NCBI RefSeq assembly: GCF_963678635.1
Contig: NC_087066.1
Coordinates: 60,234,875-60,298,874, forward strand
Direction: 5' to 3'
DNA: 64,000 bases
Source of the DNA: Symsagittifera roscoffensis
Lineage: Eukaryota > Xenacoelomorpha > Acoela > Convolutidae
Shown in pieces: positions 48,565-63,352 of this stretch (position 1 is its first letter; each line of letters starts with the position of its first letter). The position numbers were made by a program, and so were the translations under genes. The notes under the pieces were generated by a model that was given only the letters and a program-made list of their open reading frames with translations, ran no database searches and was not told the DNA's origin.

Positions 48565-48859
48565 AGGAAATCTTCAATGATTATTTCAAGCGCTAGATAA
48601 ATTTACTATTGTACAATAACAATTGATAAAAAGATCTCAAATCGTTCCTTTCAACTCTGCAGTAATATATAAAACTATTTGAAAAAATATTTATTGAAAA
48701 AAAAAAAATTAGTAGCATGACAATAAATTGTTAGTATATATAATTCATCCTGTTGTTCCAGCTTCATCACCTAAACATAACAGCAATCATAAATCAACTA
48801 ATATCATCAAAGACTAAAACCTTTTAGCAAAAAATTTTTTTTTATTAATTTAAACTTAA

Positions 48860-49400
48860 TTTTATTGAATCTCAAATCAGATCATCATGGCTTTCCTTGG
48901 ATCTAAATCAATTTTCTATCTTCTAAATTATATTTCTGATCATCGAGGCTGATCCTTGGATCAAAAAGAACAATTTTGTTCTCCCCCACCCTCTTATCAA
49001 GTGTCTAACGACCTCAAACGTCGATTCACTACCCAACCTTTTCAAGAGACCCAGCACTAATAGAAAATTTTTAATCACGCTAACCATTCAAATTAGGCTA
49101 AACAGTGAAGAACTTCGGTTATTCATCCTTCACTTGAACCCTCCTCTTACCTGACCCAGGTTAAATCTTTAACTTAGTAAGTTTAAAATAGTATCTAACG
49201 ATATACTTGCGTTCTAATTATACCTGAACCTTGTGGATCGATTTACTATTCTCCAACCCTTGAACACAATCACTACCCCTAAATAAGATTAAGTAAGTTA
49301 ACACCTTAACTTAGACTAGCCACGAGAATGTAAAAATCATTCTTCGGAATCGATATACTTTTCTCTCCAACCCTGAACGAAAAGACCCAGGTAAAGCTAA
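48860..49400 (+). promoter_or_regulatory. Leader repeats of copy 2
   Basis: Two copies of the GATCATC...CCTTGGATC motif (48880-48903 and 48938-48962) and three decayed copies of the ATCGAT...CCAACCCT motif (about 49010-49045, 49234-49265 and 49350-49376) occur in the same order as in copy 1. Confidence 0.55.
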
Positions 49401-49477
49401 CCAAAAAATCGTAAGGACTAACAGTCAAGGAAAATTAAAATCACTAATAACTTCTTGCATCCTTCATCCTAAACCTT

Positions 49478-49900
49478 ATGTCAATGAAAAATTTACGAAA
49501 TAAACAAACAATCGTATTACACAAATGTAAAATAGACAACCAAAAATACGATCTTGTAATAACCCCACGTACACAAACAGTTGGATACTTTCGAACAAAA
49601 CGACAAACGAAAAAAAAGAAAAATTTTAAGTAAACAAAGACAAATAACACGAAAAAACTTTTCAAAAATTAGAAATGCAATATCCGAATCAGAAATCAGT
49701 AGTCTAGACGCACTGTACAAATTAAAAGAATCAGTAAACAAAAATTGCCCAATCCATGATCAGTTATTTTTTTCCGATTCAGAAACAACTTAAAATTCAT
49801 CAAAAAGAGGAAAAAATAAAATAAAAAAGAAAAATAAAAACAAACCAGTACATCTATACAATTGGAATCAACCAACTAGACATATTGATAATTAAATATT
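49478..49900 (+). pseudogene. 155-aa basic ORF of copy 2, frameshifted
   Basis: The ATG at 49478 starts a protein matching the basic pre-gag ORF of copy 1 (KYDLVITPRTQTVGYFRTKR). A frame change near 49616 in the Lys-rich part is followed by the rest in another frame (ARNAISESEISSLDALYKLK-like, within 49581-49793), with a further break near 49790. Spacing to the gag ATG at 49921 is as in copy 1. Confidence 0.7.
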
Positions 49901-49920
49901 AACAGTCATCAAACAAAAAA

Positions 49921-52900
49921 ATGAGCAACACTCAGAGTGACGAAATTCCAGATGAAGAAGCAGTTTTTCCCTTTCTTATAAACTCACTCAGTGATAGAGG
50001 ACAAACAGGATTTTGTAAAAACCTACTCGTAAATTTGTTCGAACCAGGAATCAGTCCATGCAAAGCAGAATTCCCGGATATAAAAATCAAAAGACAAATT
50101 ATAGAACCTTATTTGAAAGACATATGTAACCTAACACAACAATATGGAATCTACACCATAGAATTCAGCACACCACGAACAATTCATGGTAAATATGTAA
50201 TCCAAACAGACGATATTGATTTAGAATTTTCAAAAGTATTCACAGAATATATCAAAAGCATACAATATCAAAACTTACAGAGAGCAAACTCAATATTCAC
50301 CAACGAAGTTTTTGCAATAATATATAGTTATATATCTATATTAGAAAAAACAGATGCTCAAAGTACATCACCAACCCAAACATCCAAACATACACAAGTA
50401 AGAAAAGAAATCACCGCATTTTCATCATTGTTAAACATAATCCGTGAAAATTTCACCAATAATGATGTCTCACAAAACACTAAACATGATTTACAAAAAA
50501 TCTTAGCATGGTTTATAATAGATTATTTTACCCACAATTTAGATTTAATTGCACAAGCAAAAAAAAATTTTCGACATCAAAGTACCAATGACGACACTGT
50601 CATTGCAGAACAATCAGATTACGTTTGGGACCCTGAATGGTCTCACCCAGCATTTTAAACCTTCCAGCTGATTTCTCAAGTCAAGCAATAAGTACAATAT
50701 CTTTTCACAAAGATTATGTAAAAGTAATACCATTAACGATTGACGCAACATCATTAAATAACAATACATTTTTAGCTGATACATGAAATAACAGCTTAAC
50801 TTCAATAGTCATACATAATGAAAATCTGAATGGAACTAGAAATCTTACACAGCAAGATATTCAAACACCATCACACTTCATAAATGAAGAAGTAGTCCAA
50901 ACAACAGTAACAACTACACAACAAAGTATTTCACCAATACGTCCAAATCTCACAACACCATAAAATACAAATACATTACTACCACAAATAACCTTACAAT
51001 CGACCGTTAAATCCTCGGTTGCTCCAAAATATTCCCATATGGACTATCAGACATATAGACCAATGACAAAACCGTCAAAAACACGAAAAACATTCACAAA
51101 AAACACTTTTGCAGAACACAACTATATTTATGTACATCAATCGAAAAAAAATCACCCCCCCCCAAAAAAATACACAAAACATAAACCACGTATGTTCTCA
51201 TTATTGGAATCTTTCAAATACATCGACCAATTCAGTAAATTTCCCAGATAATCCACACCCTCCACAGGATTATAGTGAAAATTATCCATTTTTTCAACAA
51301 AATAAGAATAAACAACAAACACCTTATAACACAAATTAATTATCATCTGATGATGATGATTACTATCAACTAAATTTTTTTGCACCATATACAAAAAAAA
51401 ATATCGCACACAAAGACCGCGACAATCTCAACCATCACAAAATATGAAAATTTACCCACAAAATCCAATAGACATGCAAAATCAACAGCCAATGCATATA
51501 CAAAACCCATTTAACGCACAATCTTTTCAAACTATACAGCCACAAAACCAAATGACTATATATTCTTACCAACCGACTCAAATGCAAAATGAAATACCAC
51601 TTCCATATTACCTTAAACAACATGAAATAACAAAAAAAAACAACTTACAAACTTATCGCAAATGCCAAATGCCGCAGAATCACTACAGATGACTTTGAAT
51701 CCATACCTCATGGGTGGATCATCAATAACATCGAATAAACCACTGATGGTATTTACAGGAACAGACCCTGAACATTCTGTAGAAGACTATTTAAACGCAG
51801 TCACAGCAAATTTAATTTTAAATATAGGACCTGAACCAATTAATACACCACTCCATCAAAATTGGATACATAGAGGCACAGCGTTAATTCAAACAACACT
51901 AGAGTGCGCAGCCCAAAAATGGTTTTCAGTACTACCTAAAGACATAAAATCAGATTGGAAAAGATTCACACAAGAATTTTCAAAATTGTTTGATTCTGAA
52001 AGAAACAAACAACATCAAAGAGTTTTATTCAACGAAATTCGCAGATTACCAAATGAAACAATTAAACAATTAGCAGTTCGAATCGAAACACAAGTTTGAA
52101 AAGCATATTCACTTAATACACATGATTACAAAAACACAAAAATGATAGAAATTTTAAGGAAAATAGCTATAAAAAAGAGAGCATCTCATCCTTCCTCAAT
52201 TCGAGAGCCAGATTTAGATTTTAGAAAATTAGTAGATAAACTAGAACAAGCTGAAATCACAATGAAACTTGAAGAAACAACAAATCTAAAACTACAGTAT
52301 GTTAATCGGATTGAAACAAATACCACACATATAAATAACATACAAGAACCAGACACGGACCTGATTGAAAAAATCACTGAAATACTAAACATCTATGAAA
52401 GGAACCCAAATTTTCAAGGCAAACCATCTTTCAAAAAAAGGTGTAATTATTGCCGACGATACGGACACAGTATTGCCGAATGTAGACAAAAACAACAAGA
52501 CAATCAGAATAAACCTCAAAAGCACAAAGAACCAAATAAGTCATTCTATCAATATATGAAAAAAGATCAAAACCTACCAAACAAAAATATATATAGTAAT
52601 AATAGTTCAGGAAAACCACTTCTAAGTAACTCAAATTATTCAAAAAATCAATCACCATATAACTCCAGTTATAGAGGTAGATCGCCCGAACGAAGAAATT
52701 CATGAAATTTCTCACAAAATAGATGGATCGAATAGTCAAAATAACCAACATAGGAATAACTATTCACGATCAAATTCCAACACAACAGAATTTGTTTCTG
52801 CATCCAGTTCCCATTCAAACTCAAGGAATAGACACTATTCCAACAATAAATCACGAAACTCATCATACAACAGAAATAGAAACTATTCAAACATTAGGAA

Positions 52901-53795
52901 TAGAAGTTACTCCAACAATCGAAACCAAACCTATCCAAACAACAGATCAAGGAATAATTCATATAATAGATGAAATTATCACAGTTCAAATGATAACTAT
53001 CAAAACAGATCTAGAAATAATTCACAAAACCGAGAACAATGGAACAAAACAAGATTCTGAACAAGCCATTTAAACAAACATTTCATATTACTGATATTTA
53101 GCACAATATCATTGGCATACCGTTTATTACTAAATATATACCAACAATAAACATCTTAAATAGTGAAATCCATATCAAAGACAAATATACAAAAACAAAA
53201 AACACAGCCTTAACATTCTTTCAAAGATTAAACAAACAACCACCATTTTTCTCAAAATTTTACCCCATTTATAATCAAGAACCGAAACACCTGAAACCAC
53301 TATCAAGAAACATATATAAATTTTCAATAAAACAAGTTCATCAGTATGACAAAAGTAAAAAAAAAACAGATTTTCATGTCAGATTTCGAATTTAAACCCA
53401 TTCGCAAGTTTTTCAAAATTACAATCTCATCCATAAAATATCTAAAAAACACAAATTCCGATATTATTTCACTACACGTATATTATATTACACCATATCG
53501 AATAACACTACCTTTAGGACTATTAGGATATTGTGAAACGAATGCTACAACTTCACCTATAAAGGAAGTAGCATATCGAGTAAATAAAATATTACAACTA
53601 TTAGATATTTGTCAATCAACAATTCTTGACGAAGATTTATCCATAAATAATATAATAAAAAATGAAAAAAGAAATACAGATTACTTCACAAAAACACCAT
53701 ATTTTAAACCAACATTCAATATATCAAATTATACAAAAGATCAACAAAAATTTTTAACAATGTTTAATTTTCAACATTCACAAATCACACAAGAT
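49921..53795 (+). pseudogene. gag: Gag and N-terminal Pol of copy 2, broken
   Basis: 49921-50658 is an intact 245-codon N-terminal gag domain closely matching copy 1 (NLLVNLFEPGISPCK, IQTDDIDLEFSKVF, QKILAWFIIDYFTH). Downstream segments in shifting frames hold the capsid-like region (51662-52099), the zinc knuckle CNYCRRYGHSIAEC (52441-52482) and the Arg/Ser/Asn-rich linker. The protease DSG region is lost in a deletion between about 52990 and 53045. The pre-RT region resumes at 53346. The copy cannot make Gag-Pol. Confidence 0.85.
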
Positions 53796-56700
53796 GAATT
53801 TGACAAATTAGCAAAACAACTGATAAAATATTCCACAGTCTACGCAACATCAAAATTTGACGTTGGAAAAATTAGTTCATCACTACACCTCCCATTAAAA
53901 CCTGACGCAGTTTTCAAGAAACAAAGAGCAAGTAAAGTACCGGTTCACTTACACGACAAGGTAAATAGATTACTTGATATTTTAGAACAATTCGAAATTA
54001 TATCACCAGTAAATAAGGAAGAACAACCAAAAGGTAATACCTTTATCAACCCTGTTATCATCCTAGCAAAAGGTGAATCACTAAAAATAGTTTTAGACGC
54101 TAGATATCTCAATTCACTAATTGACGAATCAAAATGTAATTGGCCCATTGAACCAATACAAGTTATCTTAACAAAGATAAATGGTAAATACTTCACAACC
54201 GCATATATGAATAGTGCTTACAATCAAATGCCACTAGATGAACAATCACGACGCTTAACACAATTTGTTATTGGAAATGGACAATACGAATTTAATCGAT
54301 TATTCTATGGAATATCCATAGGACCAGCAGCTTTTTCAGCTTTCATGAGTAAAATTTTTAGACCATTAATACTCAAGAAAAATGCAATCGCATATCTAGA
54401 TGTTGTTTTCATGCAATCACAAACTAAAGAAGAAATGTTTACAGTTTTGGAACAGTATCATAAAATACTTCAGAACGAAAATCTGAAAGCAGCCCCCAAT
54501 AAATCACATTTTTTCTTAATACGCGTTAAATTTTTAGGACATAATACTGAACGAAATACCATCACCCCATTAAAATCACGCATTGATGCAACCTGAAAAC
54601 TTCAACCACCTACAAATAAAAAGAAAATCCAAGAATTCCTTGGAATGTTGAATTTCTTAAGTAAATATGTTTACAAAATGCAGTTATACTTAGGACCTTT
54701 CTATTACATCCTCAGACAACAAATTAATTTTGAATGAACCACTGAACATCAAACTCGATTTGAAGAAATTAAAAAACTTTTGACAGAGCAAATTTCAAAC
54801 ACAATTCCAGATCCAAATCAACCATTCTACGCAATGTGCGATGCTTCAAATTTTAGCATCGGCGCAGCATTACTACAATCACATAGTGGAACAAATAAAA
54901 TCAATCTTATATCAGCAATTTCACGGTTATTCACACAAACTGAGCTACAACTCTCTACTCTAATGAGAGAATGTACAGCTATAATTTATATACTTACAGA
55001 GTACTTACATATAGTTTGGACAGCAGGAAAAAACTTTGCATTACCAGATACATTAAGTAAAAATACGCCACCTGAATTACTTACACGAAAAACCACAGTT
55101 GAAAAACCAAAAAATATTAAATTCTATCTCGCAAAAGATCAAACATCACCCCGATTATAATGCAAATACGCAGTAAAAACGGAAATTGATCAATCACAAA
55201 TAAATAATCTACAACATTTTCCACTCTACTTAGATTGCCAAAATAATCACTAAGAAGTTGATTTATTAGATAAATCTACCTTTAAACCAATTCCATACTC
55301 ACAGTGGATAATAAATAATACTCAATAAAAAAAAATCAAACAACAACCGCATAAAAAAGACCTTTTTCCATTAATTGAAAAAAAAAATTGACCGAAAAAA
55401 TAAATCTATCAGGACCACAAACGAATGATTCAAAATACACAATAAATCAAGTTTTTAAACTCCATGACCCACTTGACACAATTCCCCTATCAAAACTAGA
55501 AATTGAAAATATTTTTCTCCCACCAACAGAAAAAATTACACTTGAACTTTTAAAACAATATCAAAATTTCGACCCAGTAATTAGACAACTAAATTCTTGG
55601 CACAAATACAAAATAAAACAAGCAAAGGCTGATACCACAATTTTAGGAAACAAAACACACCTCCGATATTTCCGAAAATTTAACAAGACAACAATCAATG
55701 AAAATACAGATCTTTTAGAATATCAATTAGATGATTCAAAAAGTCCCTGTCTTCCTTTAGGTATGATACTGATAGCATTTAACATCTCCCATACACAAAA
55801 TACAAAAGGACACTCAGGATCAGAAAAGACATACTCGAACTTCGCACAAAAGTTTTATTTTCCAAATGCCCTAATTTGGATAAAAATATTATGCAATGAT
55901 TGTATAATATGTCAATTGAACAAACCTTATCCGAATCGAAAACAAATAGCACAAAAACAAGATTTTAAAGGACAAAGTTTTTATTTCAACCATAGAATTT
56001 CGTTCGACACAAAAGGACCAATTTCACCATCCACTGAAGGAAATTCTTACATTATGGTCATTGTTGATGCATTCACACATTATGTAGCACTCAACCCAGT
56101 ACCACATTGTAATGCTTACTATGCATACACAACACTTTACGAACACTGGATAGCTAAATTCGGATTACCCGAAATCCTAGTTACAGACAACAGCAGAGAA
56201 TTTATTAATAATGAAATAATCACACTATGCCACTTATACAACATTAAACATAAACCACGTACATCTCATGCACCTTGGACAAATGGATTAGTCGAAGGTA
56301 TGAACCGTTCATTACAAGAATATCTTAGATGTATCATTAATGGAAACGATACACGATACACGGAATGGTCAGCAGATGTAAAATTATTTCCCTTTTCATA
56401 CAATTCACAAATCACGACAACTTTAGGAATGTCACCATATGAAATGGTTTTTAATCAAAAGCACGAAAATCAATTATGTTTACAGCAAATGCCCGTAAAA
56501 ATGCACAAAGTTAATGCCAAGCAAATAAAGATTCACCTTGTTATAACCTACCTAAACACACACATGATGAAGATCATTTTCATTACCCACAAATTCTCAA
56601 ATTAGCCTCCGGCACACATACCGAATGGATTTTAAAAAAAGATAAAAATCATATTGAAATTTACCAAAAAGTAACAAAGAAATTGTTACAAAGGCAAAAT

Positions 56701-57708
56701 ATTAACAGCCAAATTAATTCACGTTTTATGCCAACCAGAGATTTAAAAATTGGAACATTTGTTTTAATACCTAATTTTCATACACAAAAAGGAATCTCCA
56801 ACAAATTACAACCACTTCGGAAGAAACCATACCAAATAATTGCCAAACCCACTGAAGTAACATAAAAACTCACAGATTCAACCAAAAAAGAAATTGTTCA
56901 ACATCGTAACAGTTTATTACCTTACTACCCAAAAGAATACGCATTACGCGAATTAACTCAATGATATTCTTTTACAGGTTTAAAAGTTATCCAAAATCAT
57001 ACACATATAGAACAAGCAACAAATGTACAATCCGACGTTCAGCATAAACAAAACACAACTCATAAGAATACAAAAACACCAGACCCAAAAATATCTCAAT
57101 AAGAAAGAAAAAACAGGAAAATGATAGTAAAAACTTTACCACAAGAACAAGTACAAAAATCAAAACACAGATAATTATCACGACTTAGAAATCAACCACG
57201 TAAAAATTACAAAACGCTCATCCCACAATCTAAAATTTTAAAGGAAGTTGAATTTCAAAAACAACTTTGATTTTTAAATTAGTAATTTGTATACCTTTAA
57301 ATCATTTTGAACTTTCATATTTTCAAAACAACATGCTGAAACATACGCAACAATTCTAGTTCCAATTCAGTCAATAGGATTCACTCAAATCCGTCATCTT
57401 CAATATCTCTAACACAAACCTACTAGCCGATAGATATTAATCTCCAGGCATATCTATAACTATAACTTTACAACCTCCAGATCAAAAATAAGCAATTTTC
57501 TAAAACTTGACAACTAAAATAAATACCACCTTGATATTACAACCCTCCTCTATCTAATAACTCAAAGATCAACAATATTTTCCCAACTCAGACCTCAAAA
57601 ACCACCCAACCAAAAATTGCAAATTAGCCTAAAGTAAAAAAAGACTATAATCATTTGGCCTAAAGTATAAATATTTTAAAAATACCCCAGATTACCTACC
57701 AAATAAAA
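53796..57708 (+). pseudogene. pol: RT-RNase H-integrase block of copy 2, first tandem unit
   Basis: Contains RT with the catalytic box changed to YLDV (about 54400), a TGA at 54594, a TGA for Trp near 54736 and a deletion that removes the RNase H TDHKP region. Integrase is well preserved (55388-56605), with D, D and E motifs FDTKGP, TDNSREF and NGLVEGMNRSL. The Pol terminal TAA at 56862 is in the same place as in copy 1. The unit ends in the post-pol spacer and is followed directly by a second copy of itself. Confidence 0.85.
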
Positions 57709-57710
57709 AT

Positions 57711-60700
57711 GAATTTGACAAATTAGCAAAACAACTGATAAAATATTCCACAGTCTACGCAACATCAAAATTTGACGTTGGAAAAATTAGTTCATCACTA
57801 CACCTCCCATTAAAACCTGACGCAGTTTTCAAGAAACAAAGAGCAAGTAAAGTACCGGTTCACTTACACGACAAGGTAAATAGATTACTTGATATTTTAG
57901 AACAATTCGAAATTATATCACCAGTAAATAAGGAAGAACAACCAAAAGGTAATACCTTTATCAACCCTGTTATCATCCTAGCAAAAGGTGAATCACTAAA
58001 AATAGTTTTAGACGCTAGATATCTCAATTCACTAATTGACGAATCAAAATGTAATTGGCCCATTGAACCAATACAAGTTATCTTAACAAAGATAAATGGT
58101 AAATACTTCACAACCGCATATATGAATAGTGCTTACAATCAAATGCCACTAGATGAACAATCACGACGCTTAACACAATTTGTTATTGGAAATGGACAAT
58201 ACGAATTTAATCGATTATTCTATGGAATATCCATAGGACCAGCAGCTTTTTCAGCTTTCATGAGTAAAAGTTTTAGACCATTAATACTCAAGAAAAATGC
58301 AATCGCATATCTAGATGTTGTTTTCATGCAATCACAAACTAAAGAAGAAATGTTTACAGTTTTGGAACAGTATCATAAAATACTTCAGAACGAAAATCTG
58401 AAAGCAGCCCCCAATAAATCACATTTTTTCTTAATACGCGTTAAATTTTTAGGACATAATACTGAACGAAATACCATCACCCCATTAAAATCACGCATTG
58501 ATGCAACCTGAAAACTTCAACCACCTACAAATAAAAAGAAAATCCAAGAATTCCTTGGAATGTTGAATTTCTTAAGTAAATATGTTTACAAAATGCAGTT
58601 ATACTTAGGACCTTTCTATTACATCCTCAGACAACAAATTAATTTTGAATGAACCACTGAACATCAAACTCGATTTGAAGAAATTAAAAAACTTTTGACA
58701 GAGCAAATTTCAAACACAATTCCAGATCCAAATCAACCATTCTACGCAATGTGCGATGCTTCAAATTTTAGCATCGGCGCAGCATTACTACAATCACATA
58801 GTGGAACAAATAAAATCAATCTTATATCAGCAATTTCACGGTTATTCACACAAGCTGAGCTACGACTCTCTACTCTAATGAGAGAATGTACAGCTATAAT
58901 TTATATACTTACAGAGTACTTACATATAGTTTGGACAGCAGGAAAAAACTTTGCATTACGAGATACATTAAGTAAAAATACGCCACCTGAATTACTTACA
59001 CGAAACACCACAGTTGAAATAGCAAAAAATATTAAATTCTATCTCGCAAAAGATGAAAAATCACCCCGATTATAATGCAAATACGCAGTAAAAACGGACA
59101 TTGATCAATCACAAATAAATAATCTACAACATTTTCCACTCTACTTGGATTGCCAAAATAATCACTATGAAGTTGATTTATTAGGTACATCTACCTTTAA
59201 ACCAATTCCATACTCACAGTGGATAAAAAATGATACTCAACAAAAGAAAATCAAACAACAACCGAATAAAAAAGACCTTTTTCATTAATTGAAAAAAAAA
59301 AGAAAATTTGACCGATAAATAAATCTATCAGGACCACAAACGTATGATTCAAAATACACAATAAATCAAGTTTTTAACCTCCATGACCCACTTGACAATA
59401 TTCCCCTATCAAAACTAGAAATTTAAAATAATTTTCTCCCACCAACAGAAAAAATTACACTTGAACTTTTAAAACAATATCAAAATTTCGACCCAGTAAT
59501 TAGACAACTAAAATCATGGCACAAATACAAAATAAAACGAGCAAAGGCTGATACCACAATTTTAGGAAACAAAACACACCTCCGATATTTCCGAAAATTT
59601 AACAACTTAACAATCAATGAAAATACAGATCTTTTAGAATATCAATTAGATGATTCAAAAAGTCCCTGTCTTCCTTTAAGTATGATACTGATAGCATTTA
59701 ACATCGCCCATACACAAAATACAAAAGGACACTAAGGATCAGAAAAGACATACTCGAACTTCGCACAAAATTTTTATTTTCCAAATGCCCCAATTTGGAT
59801 AAAAGTATTATGCAATGATTGTATAATATGTCAATTGAACAAACCTTATACGAATCAAAAACAAATAGCACAAAAACAAGATTTTAAAGGACAAAGTTTC
59901 TATTTCAACCATAGAATTTCATTCGACACAAAAGGACTAATTTCACCATCCTCTGAAAGAAATTCTTACATTATGGTCATTGTTGATGCATTCACACATT
60001 ATGTAGCACTCAACCCAGTACCACATTGTAATGCTTACTCTGCATACACAACACTCTACGAACACTGGATAGCTAAATTCGGATTACCCGAAATCCTAGT
60101 TACAGACAACGGCAGAGAATTTATTAATAATGAAATAATCACACTATGCCACTTATACAACATTAAACATAAACCACGTACATCTCATGCACCTTGGACA
60201 AATGGATTAGTCGAAGGTATGAACCGTTCATTACAGGAATATCTTAGATGTATCATTAATGGAAACGATACACGATACACGGAATGGTCAGCAGATGTAA
60301 AATTATTTCCCTTTTCATACAATTCACAAATCACGACAACTTGAGGAATGTCACCATATGAAATGGTTTTTAATCAAAAGCTGGAAAACCAATTTTGTTT
60401 ACAGCAAATGCACGTAAAAATGCACAAAGTTAATGCCAATCAAATAAAGACTAACCTTGTTATAACCTACCTAAACACACACATGATGAAGATCATTTTC
60501 ATTACCCACAAATTCTCAAATTAGCCTCCGGCACACATACCGAATGGATTTTAAAAAAGATAAAAATCATATTGAAACTTACCAAAAAGTAACAAAGAAA
60601 TTGTTACAAAGGCAAAATATTAACAGCCAAATTAATTCACGTTTTATGCCAACCAGAGATTTAAAAATTGGAACATTTGTTTTAATACCTAATTTTCATA

Positions 60701-61622
60701 CACAAAAAGGAATCTTCAGCAAATTACAACCACTTCGGAAGGGACCATACCAGATAATTGCCAAACCCACTGAAGTAACATAAAAACTCACAGATTCAAC
60801 CAAAAAAGAAATTGTTCAACATCGTAACAGTTTATTACCTTACTACCCAAAAGAATACGCATTACGCGAATTAAATCAATGATATTCTTTTACAGGTTTA
60901 AAAGTTATCCAAAATCATACACATATAGAACAAGCAACAAATGTACAATCCGACGTTCAGCATAAACAAAACACAACTCATAAGAATACAAAAACACCAG
61001 ACCCAAAAATATCTCAAAAAGAAAGAAAAAACAGGAAAATGATAGTAAAAACTTTACCACAAGAACAAGTACAAAAATCAAAACACAGATAATTATCACG
61101 ACTTAGAAATCAACCACGTAAAAATTACAAAACGTTCATCCCACAATCTAAAATTTTAAAGAAAGTTGAATTTCAAAAACAACTTTGATTTTTAAATTAG
61201 TAATTTGTATACCTTTAAATCATTTTGAACTTTCATATTTTCAAAACAACATGCTGAAACATACGCAACAATTCTAGTTCCAATTCAGTCAATAGGATTC
61301 ACTCAAATCCGTCATCTTCAATATCTCTAACACAAACCTACTAGCCGATAGATATTAATCTCCAGGCATATCTATAACTATAACTTTACAACCTCCAGAT
61401 CAAAAATAAGCAATTTTCTAAAACTTGACAACTAAAATAAATACCACCTTGATATTACAACCCTCCTCTATCTAATAACTCAAAGATCAACAATATTTTC
61501 CCAACTCAGACCTCAAAAACCCCCAACCAAAAATGGCAAATTAGCCTAAAGTAAAAAAAGAGTATAATCATTTGGCCTAAAGTATAAATATTTTAAAATT
61601 ACCCCAGATTACCTACCAAATA
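57711..61622 (+). repeat. Second tandem unit (3.9-kb duplication) of copy-2 pol
   Basis: Starts GAATTTGACAAATTAGC exactly as at 53796 and runs to the same spacer. It shares with unit 1 the YLDV change, both TGA stops and the RNase H deletion, so duplication followed decay. Each unit also has private changes: unit 2 has a stop in GHSGSEK near 59733 and TGA near 60343, and unit 1 has stops at 55252 and 55326. The first ~1.1 kb is almost identical between units and the rest visibly less so. Confidence 0.9.
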
Positions 61623-61670
61623 ACAACAAAGCAAAGAAGACCTCCCGAACACCATAAAATTAGCCTCAAA

Positions 61671-61781
61671 CAATTTTTCACAAAACTCAACCCACATGTC
61701 AAAAAACCAATAAATAATCCGACCACACTTGAATTTCGCTCCAGAAAATAAAAAATATTCGACGAACGAATAATTTCTTAA
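61671..61781 (+). pseudogene. 36-codon Met-less frame of copy 2
   Basis: Reads FFTKLNPHVKKPINNPTTLE and on to RIIS, ending TAA next to the ATG of the membrane ORF (TAAATG). One internal TAA. The AG of the presumed splice acceptor is lost. Confidence 0.5.
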
Positions 61782-62021
61782 ATGATTTTCTCTCTAACAG
61801 TCGATACCTTAAAAAATATAATCATAAATCTTTTCATAAATTTTTTCATTCTCTTTAAACTTTTGCTAAAGTTTTTTATTGAAACTTTTGAAGCCTTAAT
61901 AATCCTTTTAATAATTTTTTGCAATATATTTTTAATTTTCTACTCCCTATTTGAAATATATCTCCAACTTTCCCAAATCATTGACCACATTCACAGGTAC
62001 GATAATTCAAAGTCTATTTAA
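61782..62021 (+). CDS. 79-aa hydrophobic protein of copy 2 (intact)
   Basis: The counterpart of the 76-aa ORF of copy 1. The N-terminus has diverged, but the membrane core LLIIFCNIFLIFY and the ending HIHRYDNSKSI are conserved. It starts right after a TAA (TAAATG) and its own TAA is followed at once by the next ATG. It is open over its full length although gag-pol of this copy is dead. Confidence 0.65.
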   Translation: MIFSLTVDTLKNIIINLFINFFILFKLLLKFFIETFEALIILLIIFCNIFLIFYSLFEIYLQLSQIIDHIHRYDNSKSI

Positions 62022-62210
62022 ATGATACGAACAATTTTTAGTAGAACAGATATTTTTTTACTAATCGTAATTTTCATCACATTTTTATCATCCCTAATCA
62101 TGACAATGTGCAAATGTGTAAAAAAGGCAATAGTCACATTCGCTTTAGCAACAATCCGTTTAATTCTTTTCATCGAAGATTATTACAATAAATATAAATC
62201 TTCCCACTAA
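62022..62210 (+). CDS. 62-aa two-pass membrane protein of copy 2 (intact)
   Basis: Same length as in copy 1 and about four fifths identical (MIRTIFSRTDIFLLIVIFIT, KCVKKAIVTFALATI, IEDYYNKYKSSH). Two hydrophobic segments are separated by a short basic loop. A Leu-to-Arg change in the second segment (ATIRLI) may impair it. Function unknown. Confidence 0.65.
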   Translation: MIRTIFSRTDIFLLIVIFITFLSSLIMTMCKCVKKAIVTFALATIRLILFIEDYYNKYKSSH

Positions 62211-63352
62211 GAAACAAATAAATCAAACACATTTCCAAAATTGCTAACCAACCACCACCAAAACAGTCTTCACCAACATCCTCCCAAGAAAACCCAATCA
62301 TACCTACAACTACCCAAAACCCCCAAACATCCACACGAATTTCTTTCCAAGATAACCCGTAAACTTTTGAAGAACGACACGCTCGCTTATCTGAACCACT
62401 AGAACCAGTTCAGCGACAAGCATCCCTAAATGAATCAACATATAATTTGTACACCACATTATCACAAGACTTAAATCGAATAAGACATATTAGTCAAAAT
62501 CAAAATACAGTTGAAGTAAATAGACAAGTTATACATCTACGAAGAAATAGAAATTTTCAAACTCCCAGAGTTCATTTTGATATACCCCAATCACCAACAC
62601 CAACTACTTCAGAAATTTTAAGTGGTACATTACCAGAAACTCCCACACTCCTTTCACAACATAGCACCTCAAGTATACCCTCAGACTATCTAGGTTCAAC
62701 CCCCGCATCACAACAAATCCGAGAAAACCCTTTTAATCCCCCAGATACCAGAGAAAGACCACCATATTGGACAACACACTCATATACACAAGGTGAACCG
62801 AACTTGGTAAATGAACCAATAGATATTTCTACTGATAAAACACTATCATCGTTACCAGAAACATGATCACTCCCTCAACACCATCATTAAGTCAAATCTC
62901 ACCGACACTTTTCCCTTTAAATTTCCCGAATAACCTCGACGCTAGATATCGAGAACAAACATCATCAAACATCCCTTTACGATTAGATTGGAACACTTTC
63001 GTAGCACCTCCCTCATTATTTGGACAACATCAAGAAAGTAACTGACTCCACAGTTGGGCACTCAATAGATTACAATATAGACAAGATATCCACGAAGATA
63101 TTCGAGAACATAATATTCAAATACTTCAACAAAATAGTCTCCAATTGAAATTATAAAATCACAATCAAATTAAATAATATTGTTCAACATCCCTACCCAT
63201 TAAATCCACCAAATATAACAGCTCAATCGCTACCACCACCATTTATAACAACTGAAGTAATATATAAATTCGATAGATTTACAAAAAACACAATTGGATA
63301 CATAACATTTTACAACCCATACTCCGGATTATCATACGCATGTATATTCTAA
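62211..63352 (+). pseudogene. Met-less ORF of copy 2, with stops
   Basis: Aligns along its length with the 378-codon ORF of copy 1 (FQTPRVHFDIPQSPTPTTSE, IPLRLDWNTFVAPPSLFGQH). Single-base stops occur near 62359 (TAA), 62864 (TGA) and 63043 (TGA). A TAG/TAA-free stretch of 139 codons remains at 62447-62866. The end overlaps the env ATG as in copy 1. Conservation of the amino acids across two diverged copies is the main evidence that this frame codes. Confidence 0.7.
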
